In this document: one piece after another, positions 51,894 to 60,268 of the stretch
How positions within the stretch are numbered: the first letter of the stretch is position 1
How the letters are laid out: each line of letters begins with the position of its first letter
Assembly: GCA_003228175.2 (NCBI GenBank)
Contig: QGNQ01000009.1
Location: 1 to 64,000 of the forward strand
Length of the DNA: 64,000 bases
Source: Chloroflexota bacterium
GTDB taxonomy: Bacteria > Chloroflexota > Dehalococcoidia > Bin125
Direction: 5' to 3'
Program-made: the position numbers and the translations under genes
The notes under the pieces: model-generated
What the model was told of the DNA's origin: nothing
The model's database searches: none
Seen by the model: only the letters and a program-made list of their open reading frames with translations

Positions 51894-54088
51894 CCTTCGG
51901 CGGCGTCGCCGCCGCGTTCGCCGAAGACAACGATTCCCAGGTCACCGCCACGGCGCCCGTCTTCGGCGCAGCGAGCGTCGTCGATGTCGTCGTCACCACG
52001 GCCGACGGCCCCAGCGCCAACACCCCCACGGACGACTTCACCTACTTTCAGCCCACCGTGCAGATCATCGAGACGGGTGCTGGCACCGCCGTTACCGAGG
52101 GCGGCCTCATTGACTCCTACTCCGTCCTCCCGACCAGCCTGCCCACCGCGACGGTCACTGTCACCATCTTCGACACCCCCCAGATCGACGCCACCCCCAA
52201 CACCCTCACCTTCACGCCCGGCGATTGGTTCACCGCCCAAGTCGTCACCGTGACCGCCATCGACGACGCGCTGATCGAGGGCACGCACGCCTCCGTGATC
52301 ACGCACACCGTGGCCGGCGGCGGCTTCACCGGCGCCGCCATCTCCCCTGTCCTCGTCACCATCACCGACAACGAACTCGGCACCCCCATCGTCACGCAAG
52401 TCGGCGGATCCACCGCCGTCACAGAGGGCGGCGTCACGGACTCCATCACGGTCAGCCTGGCCCAGCAGCCCAGCACGACCGTGACCGTCACCATCACCGG
52501 CGACGCCCAAGTCGCGGCCTCGCCCACCCTCCTCAGTTTCACCCCGTCCTCCTGGAACACCCCCCAGACGGTCATCGTCAGCGCTATCGACGACGGCGTC
52601 GTGGAGGGCGCCCACACCGGCTTTCTCTCTGTCATCCTCACCGGCGGTGTCGGCATCGTGCCGCCATCGCTCGTGACCGTCACCATCTCCGACAACGACG
52701 CGCGCCGGGTGATCGTCTCCGCCGGCGGCGCGGAGACGATCACCTTCACCCCCATCGACGACGCCCAGATCAGCCGCGGCAGTCGGGACGCAAACTTCGG
52801 GGACGAGTCACTCTTCACGGTCGACGACGATCCCCGCCGCGACGGGCTCCTGCGCTTCGCCGTCACCGGCCTGGCCCAGCGCAGCGTCTCCCGCGTGATC
52901 CTGCGCCTCTACGTCCGCGACCAATCGAACTCCGGCGGCAAGGCCTTCGCCACAACCTCCTCCACCTGGAACGAGCAGAGCGTCACCTGGAACAACGCGC
53001 CCGGCTTCGCCGGCTCCGCGATCGACGAGATCGGATCGGTCTCGGACAACACCTGGGTCGAGTTCAACCTCACGACCTTCGTGACCGGCGACGGAATCGT
53101 CAGCCTGCGGCTCCGCTCGGATTCCGCGAACCGCGTGGACTACGCCGCCAAAGAATTCGGCGGCGGCTTCGCCCCCCAGCTCCTGATCGACGTGGGCGGC
53201 AGCGCCAGCCTCGCGATCAACGAGGGCGGGCCCGCGGGCTCCTACACCGTCGTGCTCAGCAGCGTCCCCGCCGGCGTCGCCACCGTCAGCGTCGTCCCGG
53301 ACCAGGAACTGTCCGTCGCGCCGCCGCAACTCCAATTCACGGTGAGCAACTGGAACCTGCCCCAGACCGTGTTCATGAGCGCCATCGATGACGACGACAT
53401 CGAAGGCGCACACATCGGGACCATCCAGCACAGCGTCAGCGGCGGCGGCTACGCCGGCGTCGTCGTGGCCAGCGTCTCCGCGCAGATCACCGACAACGAC
53501 GCCGCCGGCGTGCGCATCTCCGAGTCGGGCGGCGCCACCAGCACCAACGAAGACGGTCTCACCGACACCTACACCGTTGTCCTGCTGGGCCGGCCCAGCG
53601 GCACAGTCACCATCACCATCGAGCCGGACGGCGAGCTGCGCACCAACCTCAGCCAGATCACCTTCACGACGGCCAACTGGAACATTCCCCAGACCGTCCG
53701 CGTGGAGGCCATGGACGACAGCGCCGATGAGGGCACGCACACGGGGCGCATCTCACACAGCGCCTTCGGCGGTGGCTTCAACGCCGTCTCGATCGCGGAC
53801 GTCATCGTCACCATCACCGACAACGACGAAATCGTCGTGGAAGTGATCACCCTCAGCCGCGGCCTCACGCTCGTCGGCTGGTTCGGCGTTCCCACCACGT
53901 CCCGGGCCATCATTGAAAGCAATGCGCGCATCATCGCCATCTGGTTCTGGGACGACGGCGACCAAGCCTGGCTGCTCGACAGCCCCAACCTGCCCGAAGT
54001 CCTGCGCGTCTTCATCCGCATCTCGCGCGGCGATGGCTTCTTCGTCGACAGCACCAGCGTCACCTTCCTTGAGGTGCCGCTCGCATAG
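51890..54088 (+). CDS. Secreted Calx-beta/TIG/DNRLRE repeat protein (body of a frameshifted gene)
   Basis: A 732-residue body whose frame is open from about 51803. Order: TIG/IPT domain (TGVTFGGVAAAFAEDNDSQVTATAP), two Calx-beta-like repeats (~60-270; hallmark AVTEGGLIDSYSV...TVTAIDD...EGTH...VTITDNE), then a DNRLRE/CBM96-like domain (~285-430; DDAQISRGSRDANFGDE, SSTWNEQSVTWNNAP). Two further Calx-beta repeats follow (~435-645), and a C-terminal domain ending LVGWFGVPTTSRAIIESNARIIAIW. The repeats are beta-sandwich, Ca-binding-type modules of extracellular proteins. The start codon at 51890 is nominal; the true N-terminus is the signal fragment upstream. Confidence 0.82.
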   Translation: MTFGGVAAAFAEDNDSQVTATAPVFGAASVVDVVVTTADGPSANTPTDDFTYFQPTVQIIETGAGTAVTEGGLIDSYSVLPTSLPTATVTVTIFDTPQIDATPNTLTFTPGDWFTAQVVTVTAIDDALIEGTHASVITHTVAGGGFTGAAISPVLVTITDNELGTPIVTQVGGSTAVTEGGVTDSITVSLAQQPSTTVTVTITGDAQVAASPTLLSFTPSSWNTPQTVIVSAIDDGVVEGAHTGFLSVILTGGVGIVPPSLVTVTISDNDARRVIVSAGGAETITFTPIDDAQISRGSRDANFGDESLFTVDDDPRRDGLLRFAVTGLAQRSVSRVILRLYVRDQSNSGGKAFATTSSTWNEQSVTWNNAPGFAGSAIDEIGSVSDNTWVEFNLTTFVTGDGIVSLRLRSDSANRVDYAAKEFGGGFAPQLLIDVGGSASLAINEGGPAGSYTVVLSSVPAGVATVSVVPDQELSVAPPQLQFTVSNWNLPQTVFMSAIDDDDIEGAHIGTIQHSVSGGGYAGVVVASVSAQITDNDAAGVRISESGGATSTNEDGLTDTYTVVLLGRPSGTVTITIEPDGELRTNLSQITFTTANWNIPQTVRVEAMDDSADEGTHTGRISHSAFGGGFNAVSIADVIVTITDNDEIVVEVITLSRGLTLVGWFGVPTTSRAIIESNARIIAIWFWDDGDQAWLLDSPNLPEVLRVFIRISRGDGFFVDSTSVTFLEVPLA

Positions 54089-54128
54089 CAAGGCCGCTGC
54101 CTTACGCTCTCCCTCACGGGAGGAACGC

Positions 54129-55103
54129 TTGCCCAAAGTTCTCGTCACCCGACGCCAGTTCGAAGACCAAATGGACCGGCTCCGCTCCGAAGCGGAAACC
54201 GTCGTCCTCACCCGGCCGGCGCCCGCCCCCCCCCAGGAACTGCGCCAGGCCGCGCGCGGCGCGTCCGCGATTCTCGCGCACGTCACCGACCAGATCGACG
54301 CTGCCGTCATGGATGCGGCCGGAGACTCCCTCAAACTGATCGCGGAGTTCGTCGTGGGATACGACAACGTCGACACCGCGGCCGCCAGTCAGCGCAACAT
54401 CGCCGTCGCCAATACCCCCGGCGTGCTCGCCGAAACCACGGCCGAATTCGCCTTCGCGCTGGTGCAGGCGTCGGCCCGGCGACTGGCCGAGAGCGATCGA
54501 TTCGTGCGCCGCGGCGAGTGGAAGTGGTTCGACCCCCTGGGCCTGCTCGGCATCGACATCCACGGCTCCACTCTGGGGATCGTGGGCATGGGCCGCATCG
54601 GCAGCGCCGTCGCGACGCGCGCCCTCGCCTGCGGCATGCGCGTGATCTACTACAACCGCACCCGGGCCGACGACGAGCACGGCGCCCAACGGGTCGGCTC
54701 TCTCAATGAACTCCTCGCCCAATCGGATTTCGTCACCCTGCACAGCCCCCTCACGCCCGAGACGAAGGGCCTGATCGGCGCCCGCCAACTCAGAACGATG
54801 CGCAGCCACGCCGCCCTGATCAACACCGCGCGCGGTCCCATCGTCGACACGGCGGCGCTCACCGACGCGCTGCGATCCGGGGAGATTGCCTACGCCGCCC
54901 TGGACGTCACCGACCCGGAGCCGCTCCCCACGGACCACCCCCTGCTCTCCATGGAGAACGTCACCCTCCTGCCCCACATGGCGTCGGCCACCGTGGGCAC
55001 CCGGCGCAAAATGACCGCGATGAACGTCGACGACATCCTCGCCGCCCTGCGCGGCGAGCCGCCCCCGAACTGCGTCAACGCCGATCAGATCGACTGGTCC
55101 TGA
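54129..55103 (+). CDS. D-isomer specific 2-hydroxyacid dehydrogenase
   Basis: A 324-residue NAD-dependent D-2-hydroxyacid dehydrogenase, resembling glyoxylate/hydroxypyruvate reductases. The cofactor motif is LGIVGMGRIGSAVATRAL; catalytic Arg in LINTARGPIVDTAAL, Glu in DVTDPEPLP, and His in LLPHMASATVGTR complete the triad. Start is TTG at 54129, with GGGAGGA 5 nt upstream; the track start at 53913 lies inside the preceding gene. It is 40 nt after the secreted protein. Confidence 0.92.
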   Translation: MPKVLVTRRQFEDQMDRLRSEAETVVLTRPAPAPPQELRQAARGASAILAHVTDQIDAAVMDAAGDSLKLIAEFVVGYDNVDTAAASQRNIAVANTPGVLAETTAEFAFALVQASARRLAESDRFVRRGEWKWFDPLGLLGIDIHGSTLGIVGMGRIGSAVATRALACGMRVIYYNRTRADDEHGAQRVGSLNELLAQSDFVTLHSPLTPETKGLIGARQLRTMRSHAALINTARGPIVDTAALTDALRSGEIAYAALDVTDPEPLPTDHPLLSMENVTLLPHMASATVGTRRKMTAMNVDDILAALRGEPPPNCVNADQIDWS

Positions 55104-55126
55104 ATCGGTCCCACGCAGATACCAGA

Positions 55127-55432
<306 letters not shown>

Positions 55433-55442
55433 ACGCCGACCC

Positions 55443-55471
55443 AGAGTACGTGCGCCCACCCAGCCCGACAA
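55443..55471 (-). promoter_or_regulatory. Promoter of tRNA-Pro
   Basis: On the minus strand TTGTCG (-35, 55466-55471), a 17-nt spacer and TACTCT (-10, 55443-55448) lie just upstream of the tRNA 5' end. The spacing is canonical. Confidence 0.65.
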
Positions 55472-55501
55472 GCACGCGCGGTGCGGGAATGAGGCGCCGC
55501 G

Positions 55502-56122
55502 CTAGCCGCGCGGCGAAAGCGGCCCCGTCGCGAAGTCCGTCGACTCGGCATCCTCCGGATCCGGCGGCTGGTAGCCCGGCGGCGGAATCCGCAGCTCCTG
55601 GCCAATCCGCAGCGCATTGGGATTACTCAGCGCGTTGTAGGCGACCAACGCATCCGTCGTCACCGCGAAACGCACCGCAATCTGATGCAGCACATCCCCC
55701 GCGATGACCACGTAGACCTGGCCCAGCTGCGGCGCCGCGTCTGCCGACGCCGCGTCCCCCGCCGCAATGGCGGCGGCGGGCTCCGGGTCGGCCGCGACGG
55801 TCGCCGGCTCCGACGTCGTCAGGACCGTATCGAGCGACTGCGTCGCCTCAGACACGACCGTCGTGATCGAGCTCGCCGCGCTGTCGTTGGTATCCCGCAG
55901 CACGCCGAAGGACGTCAGCATCAGCACCGCGAAGAGGATCGGAATCGCGATCACCAACGACAGCAGGAAACCTAGCATCGGCCCGGACCAGACGGTTTCA
56001 TCCGGCGGCGGCCCGTCGGGACCAATCGCGTCAAGGCCACTGAGGCGGAAGGGCAGCGCGCCCCGACCGTTACCGGCGCCGGTTGGCTTCGCCTTCCATG
56101 ATGGGCTCGTCGATGTAGACAT
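55502..56122 (-). CDS. LysM-domain membrane-anchored protein
   Basis: A 206-residue protein: cytoplasmic N-terminus, one membrane helix ([21 protein letters not shown], ~residues 49-70), a Ser/Thr/Ala-rich linker, and a LysM domain ([28 protein letters not shown]...[11 protein letters not shown], ~135-185). LysM binds peptidoglycan-type glycans, so it probably sits at the cell surface. Its 5' end overlaps the zinc-ribbon gene by 53 nt in another frame, implying coupled translation, though a shorter form is possible. Confidence 0.8.
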   Translation of the reverse strand: MSTSTSPSWKAKPTGAGNGRGALPFRLSGLDAIGPDGPPPDETVWSGPMLGFLLSLVIAIPILFAVLMLTSFGVLRDTNDSAASSITTVVSEATQSLDTVLTTSEPATVAADPEPAAAIAAGDAASADAAPQLGQVYVVIAGDVLHQIAVRFAVTTDALVAYNALSNPNALRIGQELRIPPPGYQPPDPEDAESTDFATGPLSPRG

Positions 56123-56282
56123 CGCCGTTCCGAATCTTCAGGTTGTAGCCACAGTGCGCATTCGTGCACACCCAGGCCTTGTACAAAATCGATGCCCCCT
56201 GGCTGCCGAAGTCGGACAGCGGCACCAAGTGCCCCGTGTCACAACGTTGGCAGGGCGGGAACCCAAGTCCCACGTCTTCCAC
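56070..56282 (-). CDS. Small zinc-ribbon protein
   Basis: A 70-residue protein with two Cys pairs: FPPCQRCDTGHL near the N-terminus and [18 protein letters not shown] in the middle, a CxxC...CxxxxC zinc-ribbon. The acidic/basic tail ends EGEANRRR. The function is unknown; such proteins can be transcription or RNA-binding accessories. GTG start. It overlaps the LysM gene by 53 nt and is divergent from the PDZ gene. Confidence 0.7.
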   Translation of the reverse strand: MEDVGLGFPPCQRCDTGHLVPLSDFGSQGASILYKAWVCTNAHCGYNLKIRNGDVYIDEPIMEGEANRRR

Positions 56283-56362
56283 CCATCACCCCCTTCACCC
56301 CCGCACGACGATCAAACGCCGAGAAAGGTTCCCCCAGCGATCCCGTCACGCTGGCGCGTTCC

Positions 56363-56405
56363 TATTCTATCCCGGAGATCGGGCAAGCGCCGCTTACATT
56401 ATTCT
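56363..56405. promoter_or_regulatory. AT-rich divergent promoter region
   Basis: An unusually AT-rich patch in the 265-nt gap (TTACATTATTCTTACAC) with TATTCT boxes at 56363-56368 and 56400-56405 on the plus strand and TAGAAT on the minus strand. It probably drives the PDZ gene rightwards and the zinc-ribbon/LysM genes leftwards. Confidence 0.4.
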
Positions 56406-56533
56406 TACACACCGATCACACGGAGATACCGTCGGCAGCGCATCCTGAGTCATGATCGCGGGCTGGTCTCATCATCGCGATCGTCCGGTGGGGCATGCAT
56501 AGGGGAGACGACCGATCTGATGGAGAGAAACTC

Positions 56534-56551
56534 ATGAACCCAATCTCATGA
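56534..56551 (+). CDS. Five-codon upstream ORF overlapping the PDZ gene start
   Basis: ATG AAC CCA ATC TCA TGA: the stop overlaps the PDZ start codon (ATGA). The GGAGAG site at 56522 is spaced 6 nt from this ATG but 20 nt from the PDZ ATG, so ribosomes may load here and reinitiate. It could also be chance from a local CTCATGAAC duplication. Confidence 0.35.
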   Translation: MNPIS

Positions 56552-57786
56552 ACACTGACTTCCTGCGCCGACCCTGGGCGAGCCTGTCCATGCTCGCGAT
56601 CGCCATCACCGCCATTGGCCTATCAATCGCCGCGCTGATCATCGCCTTGGACGACGACACGCCGCCCGGCCTCAACAACGACGGCGGCAGCCTTGCCGGC
56701 CTCGTCGGCCCCGCGGACCGAACCCCCGATCTCGACACCAACCTCGACCGCCTCGAAGAGAAGGACGCCGCGGCGCCGGCCCGCCGCCAACCGCCCGCTC
56801 CGGTCGCCGCCGTCGCTCGCGCCGCGACAGAGGCCGTCACGACCGCCGCCGATCTGCTCAACGGCGCCCGGCCCCTGCTCGGCCTCCTGGCCCAGCGGGT
56901 CGATGACCTCCTCGTCGTCCGCGCCGTGCTGCCGGGCAGCCCCGCCGACCTTGCCGGCATTCAGCGAGTCGACCACCTCCTCTCGATCAACGACGCGCCC
57001 GTCCTTTCCCTGCCCGAGGTGCATGACATCCTCAGCGCGCTCGAATCGGGCGACACGGTGCGCATCGGCATCGAGCGCGATGGCGCCCCCCAGACCGTCG
57101 AAGTCGAACTCCGCGCCTTCGACCCGGGCGACGCCTTCACCCGGCCAGATGGCGCCCGGCCAGACTTCCGAGGTAGCGCGCCCACGCTGGGACTCCGCGT
57201 CGAATCCAGCGACGATGGCCTGACGGTCACCGGCGTCATGCCCGGCAGCGGCGCAGACGCCGACGGCCTCGCTGAGGGCGACCTCCTGCGTGCGATCAAC
57301 GGCGCCCCCGCGCCCGACACCGAAGCGGTCCGCGCCGCCCTCCGCGAGATCGAGCCGGGCGCAACCGTCACGCTGACCGTCGAGCGCGATGGCGCGACGC
57401 TGGACCTCGCCGTGGCAGTCGGCGAGGGGCTCCGGTCGCTCCCCGGTCCCGGTTTCGCCCGCCCCAACTCTGGTGACGATGAGGGCCGCCGCGGCCCCTT
57501 CGGTCGCGTTGGCATCCCCTTCTCAGGCTTCGGCGGCTCCTTCGACAGCTCTGACCTCTTCGCCGACGGCGAGTTCCGCGTCCTGATCGGTGCGATCACC
57601 GCCCTCAGCAGCAGCGAAATCAGCGTGAGCGGCGGGACGGCCGTCACGATCACCGAAGACACCCGGCAGGCAGGCGAGCTGAACGTCGGCGACCGTGTGT
57701 TCGTCGTCGCCCGCGACGGCGTCGCCCGGCTGATCGTTCCGGCGCCGGACTTCGCGGCATTCACAGGCCCTCCCGGCGACGCCTAA
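56548..57786 (+). CDS. Membrane-anchored tandem PDZ-domain protein
   Basis: A 412-residue protein: one N-terminal membrane anchor (LSMLAIAITAIGLSIAALIIAL), a disordered Ala/Pro linker, two PDZ domains (~105-190: LLVVRAVLPGSPADLAGIQRVDHLLSIND; ~205-295: LTVTGVMPGSGADADGLAEGDLLRAING), and a C-terminal beta-rich domain (VLIGAITALSSSEISVSGGTAVTI). It resembles the PDZ half of HtrA-like proteases but has no protease domain, so it may be a substrate-binding or chaperone adaptor at the outside of the membrane. Confidence 0.88.
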   Translation: MNTDFLRRPWASLSMLAIAITAIGLSIAALIIALDDDTPPGLNNDGGSLAGLVGPADRTPDLDTNLDRLEEKDAAAPARRQPPAPVAAVARAATEAVTTAADLLNGARPLLGLLAQRVDDLLVVRAVLPGSPADLAGIQRVDHLLSINDAPVLSLPEVHDILSALESGDTVRIGIERDGAPQTVEVELRAFDPGDAFTRPDGARPDFRGSAPTLGLRVESSDDGLTVTGVMPGSGADADGLAEGDLLRAINGAPAPDTEAVRAALREIEPGATVTLTVERDGATLDLAVAVGEGLRSLPGPGFARPNSGDDEGRRGPFGRVGIPFSGFGGSFDSSDLFADGEFRVLIGAITALSSSEISVSGGTAVTITEDTRQAGELNVGDRVFVVARDGVARLIVPAPDFAAFTGPPGDA

Positions 57787-57833
57787 GGCCGGACTCGGTC
57801 CCACCTCCGCCGACGGGACGCGCGTGCGCCCCA

Positions 57834-57839
57834 TAGACT
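57834..57839 (+). promoter_or_regulatory. -10 element TAGACT of a probable leaderless transcript
   Basis: TAGACT ends 6 nt before ATG 57846, with no Shine-Dalgarno; the clearest example of the leaderless layout in this window. Confidence 0.6.
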
Positions 57840-57845
57840 GGAGTC

Positions 57846-59186
57846 ATGTCGGACCCGCTCACCGGTCGCCAGCGGCAGGTCGCCGGGCTCGTCGCCGCGG
57901 GACTCACCAATCGTGAAGTCGCAGAGCAGCTGGGCATCTCGCGCGACGGCGTCAAGTACCACGTCTCGGAAATCCTCAGCCGCCTGGGCGTCTCCTCGCG
58001 TGACTCGGTTCGCGAAGCCCTCTGGGGCCCCGCCGACGGCGAAGCCCAGCCAAACGAGACCGGCCGCACTGCCGCCCAGCCCGGCGAAGTCGACTTCGCC
58101 AAGCACCTGCTCGACGCGATGCGCGGCTCCCTCCTGCAGCGCGTGCTGCGTATCGCCACCGAGACCGGGGTGATCCCCGCTCTGCGTGCGCTCCCGCCCG
58201 CCCGCGCCAGCCGCATCGCCGCCGCCGCGGACATCGACGTGCGCTACGCCCGCTCCATCCTCTCCGCCCTCGCCGCGCACCAAGTCGTCGACTACCGCGC
58301 CGCCACCCAGCAGTTCCGGCTCTCGCCCCCCCATCGATCGCTGCTCACCCCGGAGCGCCCCGACTCGTTCCTGGAGCTGATCGACAGCACCACCCCGCGC
58401 GACCCCGATGACGACCTCCTCATCGCGCAGATCCGCCACGATCAGGGCATCCGCTTGGAGGCCGGCATGGCCAACGAGTGGGCGAATCTCATCCACATCC
58501 TGCCCCGGCCCGCGCACGGGCTCGCCGCCGCCTTCAGCGCCGCCCCGCAACTGGCCCAATCGCTAGAGCAGGGCATCAGCGTCGGCGAGGCCGGCTCCGG
58601 CCGCGGGCGCCTGCTGATTGAGCTGGCGCGCACGTACCCGCACAGCCGTTTCAGCGGCTACGACCTCAACCCCACCGCCGTCGAGCTCGCCACTGCCGAC
58701 GCCGACCACGCCGGCGTCGCGAACTGCGAATTCATCGTCGCCGATATCACCCAGCACCCCGTCCAGCACAACCTCATGCTGGCCTTCGGGATGCTGCACG
58801 ACACCCCCAACCCCGCGAAGATCGTCGCCGCCATCGCCCGCATCATCGCCCCCCAAGGCCTCTTCATCGCCACCGAGATCGCCGCCTCCAGCCGGCTCGA
58901 GCGCAACCTGGGCCTGCCCCTCATCGAGGTCATGTACGACCTCTCGCTCATGCACTGCGTGCCCCACTCCGTGGCCTCCGGCGGCGAGGGCCTGGGCGCC
59001 CTCTGGGGCCAAGAAGCGACGCGCGCACTGCTGGAAGCGGCGGGGCTCAGCGTCCAGATCGTGCGCTCAGAGTCGGACGCGTTCCACAACTACTTCATCG
59101 CCACACCGCAGGCCGGCATCGGTCCAGCCGACCCGTCCGGCGCGGTGCGCCGGACGGGCAGCGGCGGCCAGAAAGGTGCGTCCTGA
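57846..59186 (+). CDS. LuxR/GerE-type HTH fused to a SAM-dependent methyltransferase
   Basis: A 446-residue fusion. Residues 1-60 are a complete LuxR/GerE HTH (LTGRQRQVAGLVAAGLTNREVAEQLGISRDGVKYHVSEIL). After a short linker come a winged-helix-like dimerisation part (~75-190; LQRVLRIATETGVIPALRAL) and a class I methyltransferase fold (~235-435). SAM motif I is SVGEAGSGRGRLLIELA, then FSGYDLNPTAVELA and LMLAFGMLHDTPNP. Motif I has an extra Ala compared with GxGxG. The overall type is Rv2258c-like. The gene is followed 2 nt later by a stand-alone paralogue. Confidence 0.88.
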   Translation: MSDPLTGRQRQVAGLVAAGLTNREVAEQLGISRDGVKYHVSEILSRLGVSSRDSVREALWGPADGEAQPNETGRTAAQPGEVDFAKHLLDAMRGSLLQRVLRIATETGVIPALRALPPARASRIAAAADIDVRYARSILSALAAHQVVDYRAATQQFRLSPPHRSLLTPERPDSFLELIDSTTPRDPDDDLLIAQIRHDQGIRLEAGMANEWANLIHILPRPAHGLAAAFSAAPQLAQSLEQGISVGEAGSGRGRLLIELARTYPHSRFSGYDLNPTAVELATADADHAGVANCEFIVADITQHPVQHNLMLAFGMLHDTPNPAKIVAAIARIIAPQGLFIATEIAASSRLERNLGLPLIEVMYDLSLMHCVPHSVASGGEGLGALWGQEATRALLEAAGLSVQIVRSESDAFHNYFIATPQAGIGPADPSGAVRRTGSGGQKGAS

Positions 59187-59188
59187 CC

Positions 59189-60256
59189 ATGGCATCGATC
59201 AACAAAGAGAAGCTGCACGAATCAACGATGGCGTTGCTGGGCCATCTCAACGGCCTCAGCACGGCCATCGCGATCCAACACGGCGTCGAGCTTGGCCTCT
59301 TCGACGCGCTCAGCCAGGGCGGCCCGGCCAGCAGCGGCGAGCTCGCCGATCGGACCGGGCTCAGCGAGCGCTGGGTCCGCGAGTGGCTGCACCTGCAGGC
59401 CGCGGCCGGAGTCGTGGAGCACGAGAACGCCCACCGATTCTCGCTCGCACCGGAGTCGGCGCTGCTCCTGGTCGACGAATCCACCCCCGCCTCGATGGTC
59501 GGGATGTTCGCCACCCTGTCGGCGCTGATCGACGGCTTCGAGCACCTGCCGGAGGCCATGCGCACCGGCCTGGGCCAGCCCTACGACGGCCACGGCGACG
59601 CCGGCGCCAATGCCATCGAGCGGGGGACCGCACCCTGGATCCCCGTCATGATCGACGAGGCGCTGCCGGCCCTGGAGGGGGTCGTGGGCAAGCTGGAAGC
59701 GGGTGGCCACGCCGCCGACATCGGCTGCGGCTCGGGCGCCCGCACGCTCGCCATGGCCCAGGCCTTCCCCAACAGCACCTGGACCGGCTACGACACGTCC
59801 CAGCACGCCATCGCGCGATCCCAGGCCAAACTCGCCGACGCCCCCAGCACGACCAACCTCAGCTTCAAGAACCCCCTGCAGGAGCCCGTGCCCAGCGACG
59901 GCTCACTGGACTTCGTCAGCTTCTGCGACGTCCTCCACGACGCCACCCGCCCGGACCAGCTTCTCGAAATCGCGCGCAAGGCCGTCAAGCCGGACGGGAC
60001 GGTGCTGGTGATAGACATCGCGCAGGCGCCCGCGCTCGTCGACAAGCTGACGCACCCGGCGGCGCCGCTGTTCTATGGCTTCTCGCTGACTTTCTGCATG
60101 TCGTCCAGCGCCGCCACCAAGGACGGCGCCGCCCTGGGCACCCTGGGCCTGGACGCGCCCAAGCTGCAGGAACTCGCCGGCGCCGCGGGCTTCACCCGCG
60201 TCCGGCAGATGGAGGTTGAGGATCCCTTCAACGCCTACTACGAGCTCAGGCCGTAG
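59189..60256 (+). CDS. Class I SAM-dependent methyltransferase (Rv2258c-like)
   Basis: A 355-residue methyltransferase with an N-terminal winged-helix domain (LSTAIAIQHGVELGLFDALSQG, LSERWVREWLHLQAAAGVVEH) and a catalytic domain with motif I ADIGCGSGARTLAMAQAF, post-I WTGYDTSQHAIAR and motif IV DFVSFCDVLHDATRP. The C-terminus (VRQMEVEDPFNAYYELRP) parallels the end of the upstream fusion (SDAFHNYFIATP), so the two are tandem paralogues in one operon. The substrate is unknown. Confidence 0.9.
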   Translation: MASINKEKLHESTMALLGHLNGLSTAIAIQHGVELGLFDALSQGGPASSGELADRTGLSERWVREWLHLQAAAGVVEHENAHRFSLAPESALLLVDESTPASMVGMFATLSALIDGFEHLPEAMRTGLGQPYDGHGDAGANAIERGTAPWIPVMIDEALPALEGVVGKLEAGGHAADIGCGSGARTLAMAQAFPNSTWTGYDTSQHAIARSQAKLADAPSTTNLSFKNPLQEPVPSDGSLDFVSFCDVLHDATRPDQLLEIARKAVKPDGTVLVIDIAQAPALVDKLTHPAAPLFYGFSLTFCMSSSAATKDGAALGTLGLDAPKLQELAGAAGFTRVRQMEVEDPFNAYYELRP

Positions 60257-60268
60257 GGACAGTCGAGA

